A DNA stretch of 64,000 bases from Bacillota bacterium (lineage in GTDB: Bacteria; Bacillota; Clostridia; Lachnospirales; Lachnospiraceae), in NCBI GenBank assembly GCA_023399055.1, contig JAEWQV010000005.1:62001-126000 (forward strand), given 5' to 3'. The notes below the pieces were generated by a model, which saw only the letters and a program-made list of their open reading frames with translations, did no database searches and was not told where the DNA came from. A program made the translations under genes and the position numbers. Shown here one piece after another: positions 45,013 to 53,413 of this stretch (position 1 is its first letter; every line of letters begins with the position of its first letter).

Positions 45013-45039
45013 AAATCGTTAATAACTTTACACTACTTA
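45013..45039 (-). promoter_or_regulatory. Sigma-D-like promoter of flagellin
   Basis: On the minus strand TAAG (45039-45036), a 15-bp spacer and AACGATTT (45020-45013) resemble the flagellar sigma consensus TAAA-N15-GCCGATAT. The same CGATTT form with the same spacing is found before the FliK-like gene. Confidence 0.45.
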
Positions 45040-45135
45040 TCTTTTCATACTGCCATTATGATGAGGTGTAACCTCCGGAAAAAGTAGGGATATCTCACCT
45101 ATCTTTCTGTGAACCACTCTTACATCCTCACTAAC

Positions 45136-48100
45136 TTAAGTAGCGCTGTTCTCGACATCTCGTACAAACTGTATAATTGCTTTAGCAATTTGGTAAAGGG
45201 TTCGTTCCATATCGGGATTCGATGCTTCTGTATCTCGTGAAGATTGGCTAGTATAACTATTCGCTTCCTTTTCATTTCTTAGCATTACAAAATCCAATTG
45301 TTTTAAGGTTACATCCTGTTCTTCAATTGTACTTCTTAGCAACTGCGAATTCCTACTCATTTGCTCTAGTCCGCTCCGGCTGTCACTGCCAATGAAGCCC
45401 TGAAGTCCATTCTCTTTTAAGGAGAATTCTGTCTTTACATTACCTAGTTGTTCCGACCAGGTAGTGACACTTACCTTTCCTGACCCTGTAGCTCCTCTTA
45501 AGATGGTCAGGTTCATATTTGTAATACCATTTTTTGTTTCTATTGGTATTTGATAAAATTCTTTTTCTGCAAGTGTTCTTAAAAATTTCATCTGCTGCCC
45601 CAAGCTTTTCAACTCGGCCAATCTCTGATTGTCTATCTTTTCTTCCGAATAAGATTGTTCAATTATAGCTTCTGCATCCTGTTCTAACTGAATATAAGTT
45701 TCTACTGCAGAATGCCTGTCGATTAATGTATCGGACAATTGCTCCAAATCCTTAAGAGTATTTTCTGATTTTTCGACTTTTTCTTCTTTTTGTAATTTCA
45801 GCAGCTTCTTAATGGGGGATTCTCCGTTACTTAGCATATAGTTTGCCATCATAAGATTAGCTGGAGTATTGGGGACTCTATAGTTATTCAGAAATCGAAG
45901 CGCCTGTTCGGAATTCTTGCATAATTCCCTAATCTCTTGAACCTTCTTTGAATATTCCTCTTCCTCCAACTGGTCATCTTCCAGCTGTGCAAGCCGATCA
46001 AACAGCTTTTCAACCGGAACATCCTTGATGCTCTCCCATATTCCCTTAGCCGAAATATTGTTTAAGAGAGAAGGTGTTATTCCCGCTTTCATTTCTTTTA
46101 AAAGCTGCCCAATATAATCTGTCTTTTCTTGAATTCCTTCATTGTTGGAATTCACTTCCTCTGAATTAATATTATTATCTAATGTCTTGTCTCCCCCAGC
46201 GAATTCTCTTACTTGTTCCGCTATTGATTCCGCATTCCTATTCAAGCCTTGTAACGTTCCGAATTCATCATCAATTACCGCGTCTAGATGCCCCTTCTTG
46301 TGTGTATTCACTGCCCGAAGCAATCCTTCCAGGGTCACTTCCTGATTTGCCTTTAGTAATGCCCCAACTGCTGCCCCGTCTGATTTCTCCACGTTATAAA
46401 GCAGTCGATAAACACCAATATAAGCCTTTCTTTCACTTGGAGTAATATCATTTGTCTTTTCCAGTCTATGTAAAAATGTACTGAATTTCTCTTCTGAAGA
46501 AATACCCTGTTCTTCCCTTATGTGGTTCACTGTTTGATTTAACTCGTCAATGGTCATTTGCATTGGATTTAATTGCTCTTTCAGCATTCGAACAGTCACT
46601 GCTGGATGTAAGTTATTGATTAAATTTGATACCTTCTGGTCATATGCCTTAACTTGTGCAAGGGAGGTCTCGTTAATTTCCATCTGATTGTAACCTAATA
46701 TTCGTGCAGCTCTTCGATTTTGCTCTGTATTCTCAATCTGAAGCTCCTCCAATAGGGAATCAACCTTTGCAAATGCCTTTTTAATGGAATCACCATACTC
46801 ACTGTTTGGAACCGTCATCAAGGTTTCATATGCCACACCAGCTTTTGCAAATTCAGCTTGCAGTTTATTACCTTCTGTCAGAAGGCCTGGAATCGTTATA
46901 CTGCTCCTAATACTAAGCGTACTGCCTAGCACCTGGCTTGGAAGGTTTCTCAACGCTTCCATGCTTTGAGTTGTCTCTTTTAAATGCTCCAGTGAAGTTG
47001 AGTCAAATACAGCATCTGCCTCCAAAGCCAGATCTTTATAGTAACTATCCTCTAATTGTTTTAATGCATCAACTACCTTACTAAGTTCATTGGTTTCTAT
47101 GGAGAAGCCCTGCTTTTCCAGCTTTGCTGCAGCTTCTATAGTCATTTTCAGTCGGATTTCCTCCAGCTGTCTCTTTGCTCTTACTTCCTTATAGGCCTTA
47201 CTGTCAACTACCTCACTCTCTTGTTCAGAGGTTAAATCAGGTTCAATTGCAGTTTCCTCATCCAATATTTGTTCTATTTCAATATTTTTTTCAATTGCTA
47301 CCCGCTTATCTAATTCCGAGTTTTCCTGTATTGCAATCAAATTCCTTAAGGTTAGTTCCGTATCCGTCTCCACTGCCTTGGATACACTATCCTCGGTTAT
47401 AGTGTTTAACTTATCTACTAATTTGCTTGCACTTTCCCCTGTACCTGTTAACACAGCATCCTTTGGATGTAGCCCTTGACTCATTCCTTCCAGCATTCGG
47501 TTAAGCATTTGTTCCGGATTTCTGTTATCCTTTAACTGCTCTAACTCCTTCTTATAGGCAAAGGTCTCAGGTGTTAACGGGATTTTACTTTCCACCAGCC
47601 ACTTTGCAGAATCAATCTCACTCTCCGTAGCTACAAATCCTGCCTCTTGAATTACGTCCTTTACTTGACCTAACAGCTCGTTCCAGTCCTGTGAAGCTAT
47701 CGGCTCCTTTGTTAGTTTTGTACTGCTATAATATGCCTTATATAAATTCTCTGTGGTTGGTGCAAGGTTTTTTGAAATAAGACTTTGCATGGCCTTGTCA
47801 TCCATCGCAGGTGTTGAATCTAATAACGAAAATGCAGAGGTTAATTTGGCTATATTGTCGGGAGTTGCAGGTAAATTTGCCTCCTCAAGTCTAATCTTAA
47901 GTTCCAGGGGATCAAAGGACATTTTATTTTCCTTCTGTTTCCTTGCTTCTACGCTGGATACCTCTTGTTTCTTTTTATCCTCTGTATCCTTCGGTTTTTC
48001 TGCTTTTTGACTCTCCTTGTTCTTAACTCGGTCAAGCACTCTTTGGAGTCCTTGAAGGGTATAGTTTTGTGGATCAAATCCCTCTTGTTCCATGTTCTTA

Positions 48101-48567
48101 TAATCAAGTTCCGTCAGCCTTCCTTCCACCTCTTTTAGGCTATCCAGACTGTCTTTGCTCTCTTGCTCCTGCTCGGCTCTTCTAGCTGACTTCTCTTTCT
48201 TTGCCAGAACTGTCTCCCAGTCAGCCTCTACTGCCAACTTTGCTCGAAATGAGGTCTTTCTGCTGCCGTCATCAGGATCTAATATTCTAAGTTCTATTTC
48301 ATTCTTGGTGGTCTTCAGTATTTCAAAGGTCTTTACCTCTCCTGGTTTTACCTTTCCCACCACATCCTTCGGTGCACTAACTTTCTGACCATTAAAATCA
48401 AAGGTCACCTGTTCTGCTACTGAAATAACAACCCCAGTAATTTGCTGACCTTTTTTCATGAAAGATAAACCTTGTCCATTCTTATCTTTATCTATTGTAA
48501 CCTGTCCAGACAGAATTTTCGCTGTTTTGTTCAGGTTTGCCATATTCTTTGAAACAATCTGATTCAT
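45136..48567 (-). CDS. Very large FliK-like flagellar protein (DUF6240-like)
   Basis: A 1143-residue protein with no signal peptide or membrane segment. Residues 1-100 form a small beta domain (MKKGQQITGVVISVAEQVTF, then KVKPGEVKTFEIL). A long central region is charged, largely helical, with many Lys/Glu/Gln coiled-coil segments. Residues about 1000-1090 (NMNLTILRGATGSGKVSV, then LQGFIGSDSRSGLEQM) resemble the C-terminal substrate-switch domain of FliK. It lies next to flagellin and has a sigma-D-like promoter. The best reading is a hook-length or flagellar regulatory protein; it is about three times the size of usual FliK. I recall DUF6240 for this type but cannot confirm it. Confidence 0.7.
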   Translation of the reverse strand: MNQIVSKNMANLNKTAKILSGQVTIDKDKNGQGLSFMKKGQQITGVVISVAEQVTFDFNGQKVSAPKDVVGKVKPGEVKTFEILKTTKNEIELRILDPDDGSRKTSFRAKLAVEADWETVLAKKEKSARRAEQEQESKDSLDSLKEVEGRLTELDYKNMEQEGFDPQNYTLQGLQRVLDRVKNKESQKAEKPKDTEDKKKQEVSSVEARKQKENKMSFDPLELKIRLEEANLPATPDNIAKLTSAFSLLDSTPAMDDKAMQSLISKNLAPTTENLYKAYYSSTKLTKEPIASQDWNELLGQVKDVIQEAGFVATESEIDSAKWLVESKIPLTPETFAYKKELEQLKDNRNPEQMLNRMLEGMSQGLHPKDAVLTGTGESASKLVDKLNTITEDSVSKAVETDTELTLRNLIAIQENSELDKRVAIEKNIEIEQILDEETAIEPDLTSEQESEVVDSKAYKEVRAKRQLEEIRLKMTIEAAAKLEKQGFSIETNELSKVVDALKQLEDSYYKDLALEADAVFDSTSLEHLKETTQSMEALRNLPSQVLGSTLSIRSSITIPGLLTEGNKLQAEFAKAGVAYETLMTVPNSEYGDSIKKAFAKVDSLLEELQIENTEQNRRAARILGYNQMEINETSLAQVKAYDQKVSNLINNLHPAVTVRMLKEQLNPMQMTIDELNQTVNHIREEQGISSEEKFSTFLHRLEKTNDITPSERKAYIGVYRLLYNVEKSDGAAVGALLKANQEVTLEGLLRAVNTHKKGHLDAVIDDEFGTLQGLNRNAESIAEQVREFAGGDKTLDNNINSEEVNSNNEGIQEKTDYIGQLLKEMKAGITPSLLNNISAKGIWESIKDVPVEKLFDRLAQLEDDQLEEEEYSKKVQEIRELCKNSEQALRFLNNYRVPNTPANLMMANYMLSNGESPIKKLLKLQKEEKVEKSENTLKDLEQLSDTLIDRHSAVETYIQLEQDAEAIIEQSYSEEKIDNQRLAELKSLGQQMKFLRTLAEKEFYQIPIETKNGITNMNLTILRGATGSGKVSVTTWSEQLGNVKTEFSLKENGLQGFIGSDSRSGLEQMSRNSQLLRSTIEEQDVTLKQLDFVMLRNEKEANSYTSQSSRDTEASNPDMERTLYQIAKAIIQFVRDVENSAT

Positions 48568-48596
48568 ACCTATCTCCCGTTCTCTTTCTGCAGGAT

Positions 48597-48623
48597 AAAT
48601 CGAACTTTTCCTGTCGTTCTTTA
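48597..48623 (-). promoter_or_regulatory. Sigma-D-like promoter of FliK-like gene
   Basis: On the minus strand TAAA (48623-48620), a 15-bp spacer and TTCGATTT (48604-48597) lie 30 bp before the start codon. An overlapping dyad GTCGTT/AACGAC spans 48613-48636. Confidence 0.5.
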
Positions 48624-48761
48624 CACGTGAAACGACTTTACCTCTATTATTTCGGCAGTTTGTACGTTTTTCTTAACCCGGGAAGATAGGCCTGGCTCGG
48701 TAATAAATGACAGGTGACACCAAAGGTGTTCGTAGCTGCGAATTATTAACCTGAAAAAAGC

Positions 48762-48803
48762 TTTTCTATAATATATTTCAAAGACATTTGCTATTATAGA
48801 AAA
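48762..48803. promoter_or_regulatory. 12-bp inverted repeat between divergent genes
   Basis: TTTTCTATAATA (48762-48773) and TATTATAGAAAA (48792-48803) are perfectly complementary around an 18-nt centre. It lies in the 371-base gap between the FliK-like gene and the DUF885 lipoprotein. It could be an operator or contain overlapping -10 elements. Confidence 0.45.
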
Positions 48804-48938
48804 AATAATAATATAACTTCTTATCGGTAATTTTGATGAATAAACATGAATATATAAATAAAAATCCAAACCGTGTGTGCATTAATTACTACGAAAGAAT
48901 TATCAGTATTTAAAGGCATGACACTATGGGAGGTTGTA

Positions 48939-50696
48939 ATGAAAATAAGAAGGTTGTTTTTTTATACTATACTATTCACTGTCCTCTGCCTAACCCTGTT
49001 ATTAAGCGGATGCAGCCTGAAAAAAACAGAGTCTTCGGAACAAGATAAGTTCGATAGCTTTTTAAATGATTTGTTTGTCGTTGAGGTCCAATCAGATAGC
49101 ATTTCCATGAATTATTCTTTGGCCTCTCCCGAAAATTTTGGTATTACGCAGGAGAAGGCTACCCTGGGTGAATATAGTGTTAGTAACATGACAAAAGATC
49201 TTTCTTCCTCGGAGAACTACCTGGCAAGGCTGAAATCCTTTGATTATCAGCTCCTATCCTCAGACCAAAAATTAACCTATGAGATTGTTAAGACCTATCT
49301 AGAGCAAGACCTAGGTTTAGGCGACTTTATGTATTACGATGAATGTCTGGGACCAACCACTGGCATTCAAGCTCAATTACCAATTCTATTAGCTGAATAT
49401 AGTTTTTATAGTAAGTCTGACATAGATACCTATATTGACCTACTCACTTGTGTTTATAGTTATTTTGAAGATTTAGCTCAGTATGAACGTGAAAAATCAA
49501 AAGCTGGTCTTTTTATGAGTGACGCTGTAGCCGCTCAAATAATTGAGCAATGTAATTCCTTTATTGAAAACCCCAAAGAAAATTTCTTAATACAATATTT
49601 TGATGAAAAAATAATGAACTATACCGGTTTAACTAAAGAAGAAATTACTACCTACAAGGTAAAAAATAAAGAGGCTGTACTTACCCATGTCATTCCTGCT
49701 TACAAATTATTAATTAAAACGCTAACTGAACTTATGGGAACCGGTACAAACGATGCCGGTCTATACTATTACCCAAAGGGCCAATCCTATTATGAAAAAG
49801 TAGCTAAGATTAAAACTGGTTCAGATAAAAGTATGCAAGAAATGATTAAAATGCTGGACACTGCAATTGGTGACGGACTTGTTGATATTACTGCTTTAAC
49901 AACTGCAGATCCAAACCTGATTGATAAGTATCTATCCTTTGAATCTTTTCCTTTAACAGATCCAAATGATATTATAAGTGACTTGAAATCCGATATTCAA
50001 AAAGATTTCCCACCAACAGCAACCGTGAACTGCAATATTAAATATGTACCCGATTCCCTTGCAGAATATTTAAGTCCTGCCATGTATCTAATCCCACCCA
50101 TTGATAATTATAAGGATAATAATATCTACATCAATGGTAACGATGCTAAAACTCTATCCATGATTTATACCACTGTGGCGCATGAAGGATATCCAGGTCA
50201 TCTCTATCAATGTGTTTATTTTAGAAGTAAAAACCCATCACCTATCCGTAATTTATTAAACTTTGTCGGATATGATGAAGGCTGGGCTACTTATGTTGAA
50301 ATGTATTCCTATCACACCTCTGGAATTGACGAGATGCTTGCTGATTTCCTTGAGCTTAACAACATTGTAATCCTTTGTATGTATGCCCGTACGGACATTG
50401 GCATCCATTATGAGGGCTGGACAAAGAGAACGGCAGTAGACTATGTCAATGACTTTATCGGTGATGATGAGATTGCAGGTGCAATCTATGATACCTTACT
50501 GGAAGAGCCCGCTATCTATCTTCCCTATGCAATTGGTTATCTTGAAATAATGGAACTTAGAAAACAAGCAGAACGAGAATTAGCTGGCAACTTTGTTGCA
50601 AAAGATTTTCATACCTTTTTACTGGATATTGGGCCAGCGCAGTTTGGAATTATAAAAGATAAAATGAACTTGTGGATTGAAAATACCGTAAAGTAA
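48939..50696 (+). CDS. DUF885 lipoprotein, putative zinc metallopeptidase
   Basis: About 585 residues. The ATG at 48939 is chosen because GGGAGG lies 6 bases upstream. The lipobox LLLSGC puts the lipidated Cys near residue 23. The long helical body matches DUF885, with TVAHEGYPGHLYQ near residue 415, a variant of the metal-binding HExxH motif, and the conserved YDEGWATYVEMYS about 30 residues later, which should supply the third ligand. Members are predicted zinc carboxypeptidase-like enzymes at the cell surface; the substrate is unknown. It is monocistronic with a good terminator. Confidence 0.85.
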   Translation: MKIRRLFFYTILFTVLCLTLLLSGCSLKKTESSEQDKFDSFLNDLFVVEVQSDSISMNYSLASPENFGITQEKATLGEYSVSNMTKDLSSSENYLARLKSFDYQLLSSDQKLTYEIVKTYLEQDLGLGDFMYYDECLGPTTGIQAQLPILLAEYSFYSKSDIDTYIDLLTCVYSYFEDLAQYEREKSKAGLFMSDAVAAQIIEQCNSFIENPKENFLIQYFDEKIMNYTGLTKEEITTYKVKNKEAVLTHVIPAYKLLIKTLTELMGTGTNDAGLYYYPKGQSYYEKVAKIKTGSDKSMQEMIKMLDTAIGDGLVDITALTTADPNLIDKYLSFESFPLTDPNDIISDLKSDIQKDFPPTATVNCNIKYVPDSLAEYLSPAMYLIPPIDNYKDNNIYINGNDAKTLSMIYTTVAHEGYPGHLYQCVYFRSKNPSPIRNLLNFVGYDEGWATYVEMYSYHTSGIDEMLADFLELNNIVILCMYARTDIGIHYEGWTKRTAVDYVNDFIGDDEIAGAIYDTLLEEPAIYLPYAIGYLEIMELRKQAERELAGNFVAKDFHTFLLDIGPAQFGIIKDKMNLWIENTVK

Positions 50697-50707
50697 GACG
50701 AAACGCC

Positions 50708-50747
50708 AAAACAGCAGCTGGATAAGGATCATCCATGCTGCTGTTTT
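50708..50747 (+). terminator. Terminator after DUF885 gene
   Basis: AAAACAGCAGC pairs with GCTGCTGTTTT, with an inner TGGAT/ATCCA stem, followed by TTTTTAAT. Confidence 0.85.
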
Positions 50748-50756
50748 TAATAATTT

Positions 50757-50820
50757 AGTGACTACTCAGAACCAAGCTCGAAACTCTGTGGTTTCCCACT
50801 GTATGATTCTGAACTGTTAC
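50757..50820. repeat. Dispersed intergenic palindrome, copy D
   Basis: Outer arms 50758-50774 and 50804-50820 pair at most positions (GTGACTACTCAGAACCA against TGATTCTGAACTGTTAC). The core is diverged (AAAC-TCTGTG-GTTT). It lies between the converging DUF885 and metG genes. Confidence 0.6.
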
Positions 50821-50825
50821 AAGTA

Positions 50826-52805
50826 TTATTGTATTTCTGCTCCTGATGGCATAGGCTTTTCTGGTACCATTAGTGCAAGATTACCTTCTGCATCCTCTGC
50901 ACAAAGTAACATACCCTCTGATAACATTCCAGCTAAAGTCGCAGGTTTTAGGTTAACAACTACCATTACCTTCTTTCCAACCATCTGTTCCGGAGTATAA
51001 TGAGCCTTAATTCCAGATACAATTTGCTTTACCTGAGAACCAATTTTAACTTGGGAACATAATAACTTCTTAGATTTCTTTACCTCTTCACAGGCAATTA
51101 TCTCGCCAATCTGGAACTGAAGCTTTGCAAAATCATCATAGGTAATCTCTGCTTTTGCTTCTATATCAATAAAGTCTGCTTTCTCTTCTTTTACTTCCTC
51201 GGCAACTGCCTCTGCTACTTCGTTCACTTCCTTTGATGCTTCCACTTTCTCAAGTACCTCCTTAATATCTAAACGTGCAAATAAAATCTCAGGTGTCTCT
51301 GTAACTTTGGTTCCATCTGGGTATAAGCCATAGCTTTCAAATTCTCCGATTAAACGTGGCTTTGCTGATAGCTGTGAAAGAATCTTAGCTGCTGTTTCTG
51401 GCATAAAGGATTCTAATAAACTAGCACCTATACAGATACTCTCGGTCAAATGATATAGAACAGTTGCAAGTCTATCCTTCTTCTCTTCATCTTTTGCCAG
51501 CACCCAAGGCATCGTCTCATCAATGTATTTATTACAGCGCTTAAACAAGGTGAAAATTTCAGTAAGCGCATCCGCCACACGTAACTTCTCCATCTTGGCA
51601 ATTACCTTTTTCGGAGTCTCAAGTGCTAATGCCTTAAGTTCTTCGTCAAACGCCTCTGCTACCTTACCATCTCTTACAATACCACCAAAATACTTATTAG
51701 ACATGGAAATCGTACGATTTACCAAGTTACCTAAGGTGTTTGCCAGGTCCGAATTAATTCTTTCTACTAGCAGCTCCCAGGAAATCGTTCCATCGTTGTC
51801 AAATGGCATCTCATGAAGAACAAAATAACGAACAGCATCTACACCAAAAATCTTTACCAAATCATCCGCATAAAGAACGTTGCCTCTGGACTTGCTCATC
51901 TTATCGCCTGCGCTGCCCTGCATTAGCCAAGGATGCCCAAATACCTGCTTGGGCAGAGGAACTTCTAATGCCATTAATATAATTGGCCAGTATATGGTAT
52001 GGAAACGAATAATATCCTTACCAATCAAGTGAAGATCACATGGCCAGAACTTATTATAAAGGTCTGTATGATTTCCCTCCACATCATAACCAATTCCGGT
52101 AATATAATTACTTAAGGCATCCAGCCATACATACACCACATGTCTGTCATCGAAATCTACCGGAATGCCCCATTTAAATGAGGTTCTTGATACACAGAGA
52201 TCCTGAAGTCCTGGAAGCAAAAAGTTATTCATCATCTCATTCTTTCTGGATTCTGGTTGTATAAAGTCAGGATGGGTATTGATATGCTCAATCAAACGAT
52301 CTGCATACTTGCTAAGTTTCAAGAAATATGCTTCTTCTTTAGCAGGCTGAACGTCTCTGCCACAGTCAGGGCACTTGCCATTGTTCAGCTGTGACTGCGT
52401 AAAAAAGGATTCACAAGGGGTACAATACATACCTTCATAATGTCCTTTATAAATATCACCTTTTTCATACAGCTTTTTAAATATCTTCTGAACCTGTTTC
52501 TCATGATCTTCATCTGTGGTACGAATAAATTTATCATAGGAAGTATTCATTAAATCCCAGATACCTTTAATCTGTCCTGCAATTCCATCCACGAATTCTT
52601 TTGGTGAAATACCTGCATCTGCTGCTTTTAACTCAATCTTTTGTCCATGCTCATCCGTCCCTGTCTGAAAGAATACATCAAACCCTTCCAATCGTTTAAA
52701 GCGTGCTATACTGTCTGCCAATACAATTTCATAAGTATTCCCTATGTGCGGCTTACCAGAAGTATAGGCAATTGCTGTTGTAATATAATACGGTTTTTTA
52801 CTCAT
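50826..52805 (-). CDS. metG: Methionyl-tRNA synthetase
   Basis: About 659 residues, class I synthetase charging tRNA-Met. It has the HIGH-type motif GKPHIGNTYEI, the zinc-knuckle CTPC and CPDCG, the KMSKS loop DKMSKSRGN, and a C-terminal EMAP-II/Arc1p-like tRNA-binding domain (FAKLQFQIGEIIACEEVKKS) for dimerisation. I placed the start at MSKKPYYITT (52805), where AAAGGA lies upstream; an earlier ATG 13 codons before has no good site. Expression is controlled by the T-box leader. Confidence 0.95.
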   Translation of the reverse strand: MSKKPYYITTAIAYTSGKPHIGNTYEIVLADSIARFKRLEGFDVFFQTGTDEHGQKIELKAADAGISPKEFVDGIAGQIKGIWDLMNTSYDKFIRTTDEDHEKQVQKIFKKLYEKGDIYKGHYEGMYCTPCESFFTQSQLNNGKCPDCGRDVQPAKEEAYFLKLSKYADRLIEHINTHPDFIQPESRKNEMMNNFLLPGLQDLCVSRTSFKWGIPVDFDDRHVVYVWLDALSNYITGIGYDVEGNHTDLYNKFWPCDLHLIGKDIIRFHTIYWPIILMALEVPLPKQVFGHPWLMQGSAGDKMSKSRGNVLYADDLVKIFGVDAVRYFVLHEMPFDNDGTISWELLVERINSDLANTLGNLVNRTISMSNKYFGGIVRDGKVAEAFDEELKALALETPKKVIAKMEKLRVADALTEIFTLFKRCNKYIDETMPWVLAKDEEKKDRLATVLYHLTESICIGASLLESFMPETAAKILSQLSAKPRLIGEFESYGLYPDGTKVTETPEILFARLDIKEVLEKVEASKEVNEVAEAVAEEVKEEKADFIDIEAKAEITYDDFAKLQFQIGEIIACEEVKKSKKLLCSQVKIGSQVKQIVSGIKAHYTPEQMVGKKVMVVVNLKPATLAGMLSEGMLLCAEDAEGNLALMVPEKPMPSGAEIQ

Positions 52806-52908
52806 ATTATCATTCCTTTCTATATCTTGTTGCTTCATTTTCATAATATATTTCTTTCCCTTGCTCCGATTTTTGATTATCCGAGATCAGATGCTGCTTC
52901 TTCCCAAT

Positions 52909-53213
52909 AAAAAAACTCCCATCCTTAAATCACTTTAAAGACGAGAGAAACTCCCGTGGTACCACTTTAATTTACCCCTACCTCTCGATAAGAGCCTTAA
53001 TCACTGCAAATCTACAGCTAGCATTTTTAACGGTTGCTACCGTCGCAGCCTAAGATTACTCCTCGGTGCGCAGCTCCAAGACCATCTTCAACAGCTTCCC
53101 GAGATTATAAAACAATCCGAGTACGAACTCATTCCCCCATCTCAGCCTACTGGGGTTCTCTGTCAACCGTTCCACTGCCTACTCTTCTTTTCAAAGCCTT
53201 TTATCCATATTTA
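52909..53213 (-). ncRNA. T-box leader of metG
   Basis: A leader of about 300 nt on the minus strand, with the T-box sequence AAAGTGGTACCACGGGAG at about 52957-52940. The terminator CTCTCGTCTTTAAA pairs with TTTAAGGATGGGAG, followed by TTTTTTT (52909-52948). The upstream part has a long stem I region with GGGGGAATGAG as a possible AUG specifier site. Binding of uncharged tRNA-Met should stabilise the antiterminator and allow metG expression. Confidence 0.92.
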
Positions 53214-53219
53214 TGTCAA

Positions 53220-53248
53220 AGTATACCATGTGAATCTTACTTTGTCAA
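53220..53248 (-). promoter_or_regulatory. Promoter of T-box/metG
   Basis: On the minus strand TTGACA (53248-53243), a 17-bp spacer and TATACT (53225-53220). The first transcribed base is expected near 53213. The 608-base gap from metG to the next gene is filled by this unit and by the short upstream region of the CapA fusion gene. Confidence 0.85.
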
Positions 53249-53413
53249 TTTTAATACTTACTTTAAGTTTAACATAATCTAACTGTATTATTCGGGTAAT
53301 AGCAAAATTATTATCTTCATGTTATACTAGTTACATGTGATATCTTATTAAGGTATCTTCTATTGTATTTTATAAAATCGGTAACTGTTTAGTCATAAGC
53401 GAAAGGAAACCAT

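Noticed and set aside
44990..45020. Plus-strand sigma-D-like site TAAA...GCCGATAT upstream of flagellin
   Set aside because: The spacer is 17 instead of 15, and it points away from flagellin toward the 3' end of a convergent gene.
52909..53213. Unknown structured RNA upstream of metG
   Set aside because: The conserved T-box sequence, terminator pairing and position explain it as a standard T-box leader.
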